Origin: Cinnamomum chago
Taxonomy: Eukaryota > Streptophyta > Magnoliopsida > Laurales > Lauraceae
NCBI GenBank assembly: GCA_038049695.1
Contig: CP142454.1
Span: 12,256,501 to 12,320,500, forward strand
Reading direction: 5' to 3'
DNA length: 64,000 nt
Below are positions 45,001-56,000 of the stretch, piece by piece. The notes beneath the pieces were generated by a model that searched no databases, was not told where the DNA came from, and was given only the letters and a program-made list of their open reading frames with translations. The first letter of the stretch is position 1. Every line of letters begins with the position of its first letter. The position numbers and the translations under genes are program-made.

Positions 45001-47139
45001 CAGAGTTTTCTTTACTTATACTTTCTTTTATTCGAATTCTTTCATCAAGTTCTCCCATCTGGTTATGCCACGGTTTTGTTTGCTCATATGACAGGTTCCT
45101 GCTTTGGTTCTGGACTGCGAGCCCAACATTGATTTCAGCAAAGATATTGAAGCCAAGCAACAGTGAGTTTGCACTAACTTATTCCTGAAAATTCTTTAAT
45201 CATTTTTCTTGATGTGTGTTGATATATTGATGAAATCTTTTATTTTCTGGCCATGGTATTGCTGGCTATTTTGGGTAGTAGACGTGATCATCATTTATTC
45301 GCCGCTAAGTATGTATGACTTAACCTTGCAGTGTTTTATATAATCACATCATTTATCTAGAAGTCATAATTTCGGTTAGCATTTAGCAGCATCCTGCCAT
45401 CCTCTTGTATGCACAACTTATTCAGAACTATTGTCACAAATATTCTCCATTTTGCTTTTATAAGTTATAATTTGAAATTTGATAAAGAAAAAAAGAGTGG
45501 ATTAAAGCAGGGTGTCATCCTCTCCTGCATGTGATGCTTTGTTGCTGCCATTTTCCTTGGTGGTGTCACTGTAGGTGGCGGCAATTTTCTGCTGTTTTAC
45601 CACATTAGTTGATTTTTATAAAATATAAAGCTTTAGTTACTATTTAAACAGTGCATAACAAAAACAGAAATTTCTGTGGCAAAGTTTTTTTTTCCCCTAG
45701 AACAAGTTAACCACATACTGGTAACAGAAAAATAAAAAAGAAGAATTAGTTAATAGCACTGCCGAGAAACTGATATTGGGCAGTCATAAATAACAAGGAT
45801 CACTGTCATTGCAGAGGTCAGGTTATTTGGAAATGCGTTCACTCTCTATGAACAGCAAATGAGTTCAAAATGATGGCAATAACATGTTAAATATCTAGCA
45901 TATTAGTTTTGACTGGGCAGAATGGGGTTGATAGTTACTGCTTTGTGGATGCATGACTTCCCTCCAACCTTGAAGTTATGAAGATATTTTAACTGTTTCC
46001 AATATCTAGTATATTGTACACAGTTTGATATGGAATAGATAGCTCTCTCTTGGTTTAACCTAATTGAATAGATTGTCATTTTGATAAATATTTACTTCAA
46101 TTATATACCTACCAGTTCACAGGTTCAATGCAGAGACAAGATTTTCATCTTTTTATCATCTGTTGTCTTTTACATTGATTTGGTATCTGAATGCAGAGAG
46201 TCTGGGTTGACTAACCTGCCATCTGATTTTTTATATTCATGTATCATGATAACTTTTACTGGAAACTATGTAAGTCATGACGCTTGTTCGTAACACGGTG
46301 ATGCTGCTAGTGGCCAATCCAAGATAAGGGATGGATGGATAGGCTGGTAGAGAGGAGGATATGTTCATCATTGGGCTTCTCTCTTCTCTGTTCGTGTTTA
46401 CATTTTTGCCCCTTGGATCTTCTGGCAAGGCAGTTTCTGAGCTGTACTAGCATTAGAAGAGGCAATCTGTGCCATGGTTGGCCTGTCATCTTTTACTTAT
46501 GAATTTATTTCCTTAAGAATTAAGGTAAATCATCTGAATTTTATGATTTTGGGTGACAATTTTGATCTTTCTAGTAAAAAATATTACTGACCATGGCCCT
46601 ATGACTTCCTGAATGTTTTTCATACCATGAATTGAACTGGTGGTGGCATGTACCACTTACCATGAATCTGGATTTTTCGATCAGTTCATATTATAGTTTT
46701 GGAACTGTTTAGCAAATGCTATGTGAATGTGATGCCTTTTTTCATGCTCTTGTGACCATGGCCCTATGGCTTACTTCCAGAATGATTTTCATACCATGAA
46801 TTGAACTAGTGGTGGCATGTACCACTTACCATGAATCTGGGTTTTTCGATCAGTTCATATTATAGTTTTGGAACTGTTTAGCAAATGCTATGTGACGTAA
46901 TGCCTTTTTCCCTTCTCTTGTGAAGGTATGCTCGCCAAGTTGCAGAGTTCTTCGAGTTTGTGAAGAAGAAGAAAGAGATTTCATCTCCCAATGCAGCCAC
47001 TTCTGATGGGAACGGCTCAAGCGAACAGAGAGTGGTGCCCCATAAAAGTGGCTTGTGGATTCCGGAAGGGAATTATTTCCCCAATTCTGCTCTTAAATCT
47101 CTGGATTTTGGACAAGCTATGTCAGTCCTTTCTGGCTAG
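40731..47139 (+). CDS. Deoxyribonucleoside kinase, plant type (five exons)
   Basis: Phosphorylates deoxynucleosides for dNTP salvage. I join exons 40731-41336, 43990-44460, 44611-44988, 45095-45162 and 46926-47139. All have GT..AG borders and the frame stays open to TAG at 47137, giving about 578 residues. That is close to the length I recall for the Arabidopsis relative. Residues 1-70 are rich in Ser, Pro and Arg, like an organellar leader. About 163-202 hold a helix-hairpin-helix-like segment (LTIPGVGLRNLRKLVDKGIG). The kinase part has the P-loop GNISVGKTT (about 266-274), ERSVFSDR (351-358) and a lid RMKLRRRSEEGG (about 411-422). The C-terminus reads PHKSGLWIPEGNYFP. Intron 1 is 2.65 kb and intron 4 is 1.76 kb. 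The main uncertainty is which of the first ATGs is used. Confidence 0.93.
42001..42036 (+). repeat. 36-base uninterrupted G run
   Basis: Thirty-six consecutive G in intron 1 of the kinase gene, followed by a CA repeat (42054-42065). It could form G-quadruplexes. Runs this long are also prone to length error in sequencing. Confidence 0.9.
43457..43537 (+). mobile_element. 81 bp tRNA-like retroposon
   Basis: Has an A-box-like ATAGCACAGTTGGAAGGTG and B-box-like GTGGGTCTGATT about 40 bases apart, and ends in a short A run. It is flanked by 18 bp direct repeats, CCTACAGTTCAATGGACA (43439-43456) and CCTACAGTTCTATGAACA (43538-43555). It sits in intron 1 of the kinase gene. The body is tRNA-sized, so it is either a minimal SINE or a reverse-transcribed tRNA-like RNA. 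Confidence 0.75.
46589..46918. repeat. 165 bp tandem duplication at splice acceptor
   Basis: Two copies begin GACCATGGCCCTATG(A/G)C at 46589 and 46754. The second runs to within about 7 bases of the last intron's AG at 46924-46925. The first copy has GCTCTTGTGACC where the second has TCTCTTGTGAAG, the working acceptor. Confidence 0.9.
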
Positions 47140-47450
47140 GTGCCTGGTTTATTGTCAGGTGATTTTGTAGGTACTTGGTTCTTGTAAAGAGATTGAGGTT
47201 GTGGTTTGTTACTATCTATTGAATGTTTATAGGTTTGGCTTTGTCTTCCTCATGATGCATATGAAACTGTATGCAGTTCCCAGCTCTTGTAGAGCGAGTT
47301 TTGGCTGTAGAAGATACTATTTTGGATGGTCAGTAGCAGACAGTTCCACTGTCTGACACACTTTTGCTCTAATGTGTATAACCTGATGTTTGTTATTGGA
47401 TGGTGGAACCATCCTTTGGTTTTGTCTTCCGGCTTTCTCACTCACTTACA
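47140..47450. other. Probable 3' UTR and flank of kinase gene
   Basis: Non-coding sequence after the TAG at 47137-47139. No clear poly(A) signal was identified. Confidence 0.45.
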
Positions 47451-47910
47451 TGCTTGCACAGCAGCAGCATGCTTGTTTTGGATGCTAATAGTGACGCTTA
47501 TTAAGGCAACCCAGTTTGATTGGGTAAGGCTATAATGGTGGTGGTGATGTTCAGCAGCATAGGAGTCTGAATTGACAAGTGATTGGTCTCGCTTACTTTT
47601 CCACTGATGTTCAGCAGGTCCTCTCCCTTTTGCAACTCAGATGCTTGCACAGCGGTATGCTTGTTTTAGATGTTATTAGCAGTGCTCATTAAGGCGAGCC
47701 AGATTGATTGGGTAAGGCTATAATGATGATGATGTTAGCAGCATGGGAATGTGAAGGCCTCTTCCTTTTGCTACAGGGATGCTTGCACGGCAGGATTTTG
47801 ATGCCATTAGCAGCACTCATTTAGGCAACCTGGATTGATTGGGTAAGGCTATGATCATGATGATGTTGACCAGAGTGGGTTTGTGAATCAACAATTGAGG
47901 GCCGCATTGG
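47451..47910. repeat. Three copies of a LINE/RTE-tail-like unit
   Basis: Units starting near 47451, 47640 and 47776 share ATGCTTGCACAGC.G, AAGGC.ACC..GATTGATTGGGTAAGGCT and a GATGATGATG run. The ending 'ATTGGGTAAGGCT..(GATG)n' resembles the 3' termini of plant RTE-type LINEs and the SINEs they mobilise. A fourth copy lies at 54095-54200. Confidence 0.6.
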
Positions 47911-48039
47911 TCTCACTCGCACTAATGTGTGTTCTAAGATGAAGCTAGAACCATCATTTGGCTTCCTGGTCTCTAAATGATTGGCAACAATTAGCACAAA
48001 GGGATTTCTCGCGCTTTTCCACGCAATCATAGATGATTG

Positions 48040-49309
48040 ACACTTATATGTGCAGCATTTAACCGCAAGACTATGGTGTTGTCAAGTAGTAAAGGATTTG
48101 ATTCCGTGGAGAGAATATGGAAGAAACAATGAATCCAATTTAAGTAGAATTGAACTAAGATATAGCTAATAAAGACAATTGAAGTGAACAATTAGAACTA
48201 TTAAACTATGTGTGAAAATTGGAATTAAATCAAATGGAATGTAAAATAAAATTAAAGTAGCAACTAAACTACTCTAATTAACACTTTAAAGTATAAAATG
48301 AATGAGATCTAAACTGGTCTAATAAGCTACACTAAACTAGTAAATGAATGGTGGTGGAAATGGAAGATTTAAGGTGAAGATATGGTGTAAAATGTGTATA
48401 AGTTTAAAACAAGTTGTGTGAAGTGTAGAACTAACAATTTAGAAGTGAAAATAACAAATCAAACAAAGATTTAAATTAACAACAATAAAAATAAGAGATT
48501 AGGCAATCCGCTAAATATATAATTAATTCAAAAAATATATGTTCTAATTCAACTCCTAAATCTACAATTCAATTAGCAATTTCTTATCTAATTGGATTGA
48601 ATGATATAACAATAAGGATTAAAGTACAGAAAATAAAAGGCCAAAATCCTAGATTATCATCTAGCCACTCTAACAATAAATCATCAAAATCAAGTTACAA
48701 AAAATCAAATCTAAAGACTTTATAGCATGCTATGTGAGAGAATTTAATTCAACTATAAAGCATCAATTGAGATTATCTAAGCATCAAGTGTAGAGATAGA
48801 ATTTAAACTAAAACATGCATGAAATTGAACTAATCACATTACTCAATGGTTGAGTCAATTGTTGGGATTTGAACTCATAACCTATTTTATACCAACTCAA
48901 GTTCTAACTAATACACCAACCAATCATTTGTATTAGAAAATGACTTCTTTTACCTTTAAAGTTTTCACCTCTTATTTTGGAATTCTTCTACTCTTTCTAA
49001 GATTTTTTTCATATAACTTCTTTATTGAAATCCCATTTTTATGCCTTGGGACATTATCCGGAAGGTTGGGGTAGTCGCGGGGTCCACCTATATAAGAGAA
49101 ATTACATAAAAATGCATTATAAATAATCACATTTATGCATGATAATTCGATAATCCGTTAATGTGATAGAATGATAAAACCTCTGTATAAAGCAAATGAT
49201 ATGCATATGAGATAATGATAAAATTCGAACTAATGAGGTGTAAAATATGCAATATTTAACATTCATCAGCGGATTTTGCATGGATTTTAAGAGAACTGAC
49301 TGGCGACAT
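48040..49309. other. AT-rich intergenic DNA
   Basis: No gene is supported. It is very AT-rich from 48120 to 48960, with retroelement-like text but no identifiable ends. A GGGATTTGAACTCATAACC word near 48872 resembles the B-box complement of a SINE, without other support. Confidence 0.4.
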
Positions 49310-49777
49310 CCTCTCGTGCAAATGTGGATTAATAAGTTTTTGCTTTGGATATGTAGCTTTTGGGTCCCATAGTCAAGATCTAAACCGTTAGTCGCCTTTA
49401 ACAACTCCAAAATGGCCAACTCACCAAATTTAAGCAGCCGATTCCCCTTATATCTTGAGATATGTGCCAAAACGTCTTGACCATGTACACTGTATGTAAA
49501 ATGGGAATAAAAATAGTATGTCTTTTTCAATTTTCTAGCTTATGTGGGGTCCAAAATCATGATTGGACCAAGTAATTACTTTGGGAAGGTCAAACACGGC
49601 AAGGTGACAAAATTTCAGCTGTTGATCCTTACTATATCTTGAGATATTTGTAAAAACGTTCATACACCAGAATATTATTATTTTTATTTATATGGGGCCC
49701 CTTTGCATGATCGGAACCATTCAAAGTCTCCAGATGACCACATACAACTTTGAGGTGAATGTTGAGGTCTTGATTTT
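49310..49777 (-). repeat. Left part of relative of the 37.8 kb TIR element
   Basis: The reverse complement shares ACGTTTTTACAAATATCTCAAGAT and GGCCCCATA-type words with 37841-38896. The element is interrupted by the Copia relative and continues at 53893-54085. Its outer left end is missing. Confidence 0.5.
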
Positions 49778-50699
49778 TGTTAGGAATTTTAGTGTTGGCT
49801 AAATTCATGGGTTGGACAAAACTCTGGGTCTCTTGAGTTGTAATTTTTATTTAGAAAATGACTTTGATGATAGAAGATTGGAAGGACTCAGAAGAAGAAA
49901 GTCTGAAAGAATTAGAAGAAGTCTGCTGAAGAAAAGAGTGCTGAATTTCCGGATCAACCAGAATGGGGTCCGCTCGAGCGGTCCAAGCTTCGCTCGAGCA
50001 AAGTGCAGACAGAGGCTCATCCGCTCGAGCGGATGTAATGTGCGCTCGAGCGAACGAGGCACAAAGCTGTACGAATTTTGGAAACTTATTTTTCTAATTG
50101 TGCCCAAACTGCTTGTTTGAGTCCTAATTAAGTTAGGCAACTTTAAACACGACCTAAGGCCTATTTAAGGACTCAAGGGCTATTCCGAAGATAAGAACCT
50201 CACATCTCAAAGTGCTGAGTTAGAAATTATCATTGAGAGAATTCTTCTCTAGAGGTTTTTATGAAGTTGTGCTGCCAAGTTCTCTAGAGTCGGTTCTTAT
50301 GCATCCTTTGTAGAAGATTATCTTCTTGCGAGAAGATTTGAGGAGTCAGATGCTAGATTGAATCTGTTGTAATCAACGGTGTGAAGTCGTTGAAGCGTGA
50401 AGCGACACAAGGTAACTTCATTCATTGGGTAGGGGATATCTGGGGAAGAGATCTGAGTCTCTTGTAATTGTGAGATTCATAGTGTTTGATTTGATCCAGT
50501 TCGGATCGGTAGTTTTTCACCCGGTTAGGGTTTTCCACCTTAAATTTGATGTCCTTGTGGTGTGTGCTTGTTTTGTTTATTTCCGCTGCATATTGTTTAT
50601 TTCTGCAGCATATTGTTTATTTCTGGACACTATTGGATTGATTGTTTAAGTAGACCAATCTAGAAATCGGAGACCCCATTAAAGATATTATCTTTTTCA
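49778..50699 (+). repeat. 5' LTR
   Basis: Starts TGTTAGGAATTTTAGTG and ends ATCTTTTTCA. It contains four CGCTCGAG-type palindromes at 49971-50052 and a duplicated TATTGTTTATTTCTGCA word near 50588-50620 that the 3' LTR has once. Confidence 0.92.
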
Positions 50700-50701
50700 A
50701 T

Positions 50702-50713
50702 TGGTATCAGAGC
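50702..50713 (+). promoter_or_regulatory. Primer-binding site
   Basis: TGGTATCAGAGC, complementary to the 3' end of initiator tRNA-Met, two bases after the 5' LTR. Confidence 0.9.
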
Positions 50714-50757
50714 GGGTTGCACTATCTTGTTGTGTTTGATCCTACAAGATTTTCAGA

Positions 50758-52633
50758 ATGGTGCTCAATAGAGAAGGGACATCAACTTCCAAGCCTCCTT
50801 TGTTTGATGGATCTAATTATGCGTATTGGAAGCAAAGGATGATTGAGTTCCTTAAGTCCATTGATGATGATGTTTGGGATATTGTTGAGGAGGGCTACTC
50901 TAGACCAACAACTGTGGTTAATGGATAAACTGTTCCCAAACCTAAAGCCCAATGGAGTAAGGATGAGAAGCATGCATCCAATTGTAATAACAAAGCTGTG
51001 AATAGCATATACAATGAAGTGTCTGCTGATGAGTTTCGAAGGATTTCCACTTGCAAAACTGCAAAAGAAGCATGGGAAGTATTACAGACAGTTTATGAGG
51101 GTACAGACATGGTGAAGCAAGCTAAATTGCAAAGGCTGAATAAAGAATTTGAAACCATCGTGATGGAAGAAGATGAGACCTTTGATCAATTTAATGCAAG
51201 GCTGAATGATATTGTTAATGATGTTTTTATTCTGGGGGAAGAAATACCAGAACACAAAATTGTCAAGAAAATTTTAAGGTCTCTACCTTCGAGGTTTGAT
51301 TCTAAAGTTGATGCTATTGAAGAAAATAAAAATCTGAATACCCTCAAGGTGAATGAACTGACTGGAAATCTTCAGACTTTTGAAGCAAACCGTTTGAATA
51401 AAGGTAAATCGAAAGAGAGGGATGTTGCTTTGAAAGCCATCTTAGAATCAAGAAAGAAGCCTGCAAAGAAAATTGAGTCTGATTCTGAATCTGATGCTGA
51501 AAATGATATGGCTTAGTTTATTAAGTGTTTCAAAAAATACATGAAAACAAAACGAGTCAATAAAAAGAATTTTAGATCTGAAAAGAATGATTCTGCAAAA
51601 GAAACAAAGTGTTTTGAGTGCCAAGGCTATGATCACTATGCTAATGAGTGTGCCAACAAGAAAAATGGTACAAAGCACAAGGCTCTGAATACTACTTGGG
51701 GTGAAGAATCTTCTGAATAAGAAATGGAAAATGCAAAAGATCCTGAGGATGATCCTTCAAAAATTGTGAATGGCAAGTTTGTGGCTTTCATGGCTCAGTT
51801 TGTGTCTGACAATGATACTGATGAAAATAATGAAGATAAGTTGTCAGATCAAGAGAAAGATTGGGAAGGGTTGTACCATACTACATATGCTGATTGTGTC
51901 AAGATGAGCAAGTATGGTAACAAGATCACAATCAAGTACAAGGTTGCTCAAGAAGAAAATTCTACACTGAAGATTGAATTAGAGAAAGCACTGAAAAAGA
52001 TTCATCTCTTGGAAAGTCAGAAAAAATTGCATGGCTGAAAATTTGGCTACTGAGAGTCAAAAACTTGATAAGGCTGAACAAGAGATTAAGAATATGAAGA
52101 CGGAGTTGCAAACTGTTAAAGCTGAAAATCAAGACCTGTAAGGAAGACTGAAGATCACTCTGTCAGAGTTAGAAGTCAAGCAAGCTTCTCTAAACAAGAT
52201 GAACATTGGTTCAAAGACTCTTAAAAACATCTTGTGTAGTCAGAAGTCTTCTTTTGACAGAAGCAGCCTTGGTTATGATCACGGTGCATCCACTTCAAAT
52301 GATAAAGATAAAACAATTTTTGTTTCAAGTGTTACACATGCTACTCCACATACTGCACCTTCAAATAATGTGTTGAGTAGTTTTAAGAAAAAGAGTGTGT
52401 CACGCGTTGCACGCACATCCACTTGTCATCATTGTGGATTAAAAGGACACATTCGTCCCCATTGCAAGAAACTGCAAAGTCTACCTAAGACTAAGCAATG
52501 GCGGAAGAATTTTTCTCCACCTAAGATGGTTCAAATTTGGGTTCGAAAATTTGATTTGCCTAAGGAGGTTACTCACACTCTGCTGAAAGATCAAACTACA
52601 CAAGTGTGGGTGTCTACACATAACAAGCCCTGA
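50758..52633 (+). pseudogene. Copia gag polyprotein, broken
   Basis: Reads from ATG 50758 (MVLNREGTSTSKPPLFDGSN...). It shows the gag fold typical of plant Copia elements (YWKQRMIEFLKS, AKEAWEVLQTVYEGT, LRSLPSRFDSKV), then a first zinc knuckle CFECQGYDHYANEC (about 51612) and a second, CHHCGLKGHIRPHC (about 52429). In-frame stops fall at 50926-50928, about 51514 and 51718, and at 52138 in the later frame. A +1 shift lies near 52030 in an A run. The chain stops at 52633, just before where a Copia protease would begin. A glutamate- and lysine-rich coiled-coil-like part precedes the second knuckle. Not functional as it stands. Confidence 0.88.
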
Positions 52634-52971
52634 TAAAAAAGCTTAAGCTCCCACCCCCAGGGCTGCTACGAAGATACATTCAGGGGGAATTGCTTTCGAG
52701 GGGGAGCTATTGATCCTAATTGACAAATAGCTACATATTCTTATCTTTAGCTTTGTCAATTTATGGACAAAAAGGGGGAGAAATGGTGACTGATTAAGGG
52801 GGAGAACAAGAAGTTTAGACTAAGTCAGAGACAATGCAGATCTACATTTATTGATTGCTAATTTTTGTGTTGATTGGTTTTTTTAATTTAAAAAAAAATT
52901 CAATGTATTTTGGGTTTCATTTTGGATAGATCAAATTGTATTGTCTTAGGGAGTTTTGTCTATGAATTGCC

Positions 52972-52983
52972 AAAGGGGGAGAT
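52972..52983 (+). promoter_or_regulatory. Polypurine tract
   Basis: AAAGGGGGAGA directly before the TG of the 3' LTR. Primes plus-strand DNA synthesis in LTR elements. A similar AAAGGGGGAGAA lies at about 52770. Confidence 0.85.
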
Positions 52984-53887
52984 TGCTAGGAATTTTAATA
53001 TTGGCTAAATTCATGGGTTGGACAAAACTCTGGGTCTCTTGAGTTGTAATTTTTATTTAGAAAAGAACTCTGAAGATAGAAGATTGGAAGGACTCAGAAG
53101 AAGAAAGTCTGAAAGAATTAGAAGAAGTCTGCTGAAGAAAAGAGTGCCGAATTTCCGGATCAACCAGAATGGGGTCCGCTCGAGCGGTCCAAGCTTCTCG
53201 GTCGAGCGAAGTGCAGACAGAGGCTCATCCACTCGAGCGGATGTAACGTGCGCTCGAGCGAACGAGGCGCAAAGCTGTACGAATTTTGGAAACTTGTTTT
53301 TCTAATTGTGCCCAAACTGCTTGTTTGAGTCCTAATTAAGTTAGGCAACTTTAAACACGACCTAAGGCCTATTTAAGGACTCAAGGGCTATTCTAAAGAT
53401 AAGAACCTCACATCTCAAAGTGCTGAGTTAGAAATTATCATTGAAAGAATTCTTCTCTAGAGGTTTTTATGAAGTTGTGCTGCCAAGTTCTCTAGAGTCG
53501 GTTCTTCTGCATCATTTGTAGAAGATTATCTTCTTGCGAGAAGATTTGAGGAGTCAGATGCTAGATTGAATCTGTTGTAATCAACGGTGTGAAGTCGTTG
53601 AAGCGTGAAGCGACACAAGGTAACTTCAGTCATTGGGTATGGGATATCTGGGGAAGAGATTTGAGTCTCTTGTAATTGAGAGATTCATAGTGTTTGATTT
53701 GATCCAGTTCGGATTGGTGGTTTTTCACCCGGTTAGGGTTTTCCACCTTAAATTTGATGTCCTTGTAGTGTGTGCTTGTTTTGTTTATTTCCGCTGCATA
53801 TTGTTTATTTCTGCACACTATTGGATTGATTGTTTGAGTAGACCAATCTAGAAATCGGAGACCCCATTAAAGATATTATCTTTTTCA
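52984..53887 (+). repeat. 3' LTR
   Basis: Starts TGCTAGGAATTTTAATA and ends ATCTTTTTCA. It matches the 5' LTR with scattered substitutions; two of the four CTCGAG palindromes are mutated here. Confidence 0.92.
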
Positions 53888-53892
53888 ATTTT

Positions 53893-54085
53893 TCATGGAT
53901 TATGACAAATTTAAAAAAAAAATGTTTATAACCATTGGATCATACATTCTACAAATTGTAAGAATCTCCCTCCATCCAAACTTAGAAACTCTCATCAGGA
54001 ATCCTACTTAAGGAGGTATTAGTTCTTTGGAGATGGAGAGAATCCACTAAACAGAAGATTCTTCTATGTTTACCAAACAAGTCCT
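53893..54085 (-). repeat. Right part of relative of the 37.8 kb TIR element
   Basis: Continues the element of 49310-49777 across the Copia insertion (TTTCATGGATTATGACAAAT corresponds to 38278-38300). It ends ACCAAACAAGTCCT, the complement of the AGG.CTTGTTTGG terminus. Confidence 0.5.
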
Positions 54086-54094
54086 AACTTGCAC

Positions 54095-54200
54095 CTTTCA
54101 ATGTTATTAAGGTGACCCATATTGATTGGGTAAGGCTATCACGATGATGTTGTTCAATAGCATGGGAATGTGAATTGATGATTGAGGGGCAGTGTGGCTT
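54095..54200. repeat. Fourth copy of LINE/RTE-tail-like unit
   Basis: TTATTAAGGTGACCCATATTGATTGGGTAAGGCT plus GATGATG, then AGCATGGGAATGTGAATTGATGATTGAGGG, matches the units at 47451-47910. The Copia-containing 6 kb lies between copies three and four. Confidence 0.65.
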
Positions 54201-54682
54201 TGTTCTTTTGTAGTTAAAATCCTCTGGTTATTATTCAAGCTTATTGTGAGTGTAGCACATTATATTTCAGATCTGCTAATTTGCTACTATATGATTATCA
54301 CTGTTGGTACACAGACAATGTTCCTCCTATTAACATTGTGAGTACATAATTTTAATTGTTATCTTAATTTGAATACGAAGTGCGATGGGTGTATTTTTTT
54401 TTTTTTTTTTGGGTTTCCAACCATATTTATGAAGAAAGAGGAGCGAGACAGTGGTGAGACTTAAAAGAGCCTGAATTACATGGTGTGGTTAAATAATTCA
54501 TAATGGATGTTCTGTTTACTATATGACAACTTTTCTTTTTCTGATGGAATCATTCAATACCAAACATGCCTTTTTAAATAGATTTTAATTGAATTAGCTC
54601 TATTTCAAAATGATCATACTTGCCAAACAGGCCATACATCAAACCCTTCATAATCAAATCTCTAAAGGCACTTATAAAGATT

Positions 54683-54862
54683 GGGCTTGTTTGTTTGCAT
54701 TAGAATGCATAGTTATTGAATAAATAAGGTGGTTAAAAAGGGACCTAGAAGCAAATGAAGATGCTATTTGATGCTTAATTTTGAAAATTCACATTTGATT
54801 TTCATTTTTAACCACCATCTTTATTCAATTTCTATGTATTTTAATGCAAATAAACAGGACCT
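54683..54862. mobile_element. Hairpin MITE, 180 bp
   Basis: GGGCTTGTTTGTTTGCATTA with GGTGGTTAAAAA inside the left arm is mirrored by TTTTTAACCACC...TAATGCAAATAAACAGGACC on the right. TIR style is hAT-like. No coding capacity. Exact borders uncertain by a few bases. Confidence 0.7.
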
Positions 54863-55853
54863 AGGGCCTAACGATAACAAATGGTCTTTTTAGTACTTGC
54901 CAAATGATATATAGAATTAGACTCCTATGATTTTATAGATAAAAGAATGATGAATGATGTTACTTTGAATTGATGCAAGTTTTTAATAAAATGTGTGGGC
55001 CTGATGTGAATGCCAATGCCATTGATGAGATATGTGGGAATACTTGAATTGTTAATTTGAATGAATCAAAAGAAAGAGAGGCATCTGTGGTTCCTTCATT
55101 TCCCGCCCATTAAAAAAAAATGGTAATAATGAGCTCATTTGAAATACCACCCATTGATGAATGCCAATGAGTATGAAGAAGAGAGAGGTGTGAAACACCA
55201 CCAGAAGCCCTTGTAGTCTTCTTCGACTCGTCATTATTGTTGTTACAGTAGATGATATCCAAATGTGCAATCTTATTGTGGAGAATAACAAAGAATTAAA
55301 GAGAGGGTTGTCTAATTAAAACTTGTTTGTTTGCATAGAATATATATAGGAATTGGCTATGTAGGAATTTAAGGTCAAATGAGCTCCACATAGGTTAAGA
55401 GTGAGGATATAATATAACAACCTTGGTTGGACTTGGCTTTCTTTGTATTTGAGTGTTTGAATTACTAGTATAATGAAACTTCACTTGAAGAGGAGGTTTT
55501 CTTATGATCATTTTCGGATATTCACCTTTGATTATTCATTTTTTTAACGACTCAAAGAAATGCAAAATCTCAAGATTCCCATAAATTCCATTACATGAAA
55601 CAAATGAGAGCTTTATATTAAACAAGAATTAGTAACGGAAAACCAAGCACAAGTATAATGGATGATTTTCTCCCGCGCACTGTGCATAAGTGTCGTTAGT
55701 CGTGCCTGTGACAGTCCGATGGGCACAAGAGCATGAGCGTAGGAGAAAGTCTTCCTATGTTTTGAAATGGTGATGGTGAAATATAATGCTATGCATTGCT
55801 AGTGGTATGACTTCTAAGGCAAATTCCAACAAAGATACCAGTTCATGCATGGT
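54863..55853. other. Intergenic, nothing recognised
   Basis: AT-rich, no domain-bearing frame or structured repeat. Confidence 0.45.
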
Positions 55854-55866
55854 GAAAATTAACATT

Positions 55867-55987
55867 TTTTTTCTTATTTAACACAGTGGCCAAGTTGGAG
55901 AGGAACAAAGTCACCCACTAAAAATTGATCCCTAGTGGGTGGGATGAATGTGAGAGCCTTTACCACTAGGTCATTCCCTAAGTCCCC
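55867..55987 (-). mobile_element. Short SINE with 13 bp target duplication
   Basis: The minus strand carries TGACCTAGTGGTAAAGGCTC, a good A box, and GGGATCAATT as a degenerate B box, then an A-rich tail. It is flanked by perfect repeats GAAAATTAACATT at 55854-55866 and 55988-56000. Confidence 0.75.
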
Positions 55988-56000
55988 GAAAATTAACATT

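Larger units (their letters stand above)
49778..53887 (+). mobile_element. Gag-only Copia-like LTR retrotransposon, 4.1 kb
   Basis: Complete boundaries: 5' LTR 49778-50699, 3' LTR 52984-53887, TG..CA ends, and 5 bp target duplication ATTTT (49773-49777 and 53888-53892). Between the LTRs are a tRNA-Met primer site, a gag region with two zinc knuckles, a non-coding stretch and a polypurine tract. Protease, integrase, reverse transcriptase and RNase H are absent, so mobility would need a partner. The LTRs differ at scattered positions and by an 18 bp duplication in the 5' copy, indicating some age. Confidence 0.93.

Noticed and set aside
44735-45160. 141-codon minus-strand frame opposite kinase exons 3-4
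   Set aside because: Overlaps two confirmed exons and an intron. No domain.
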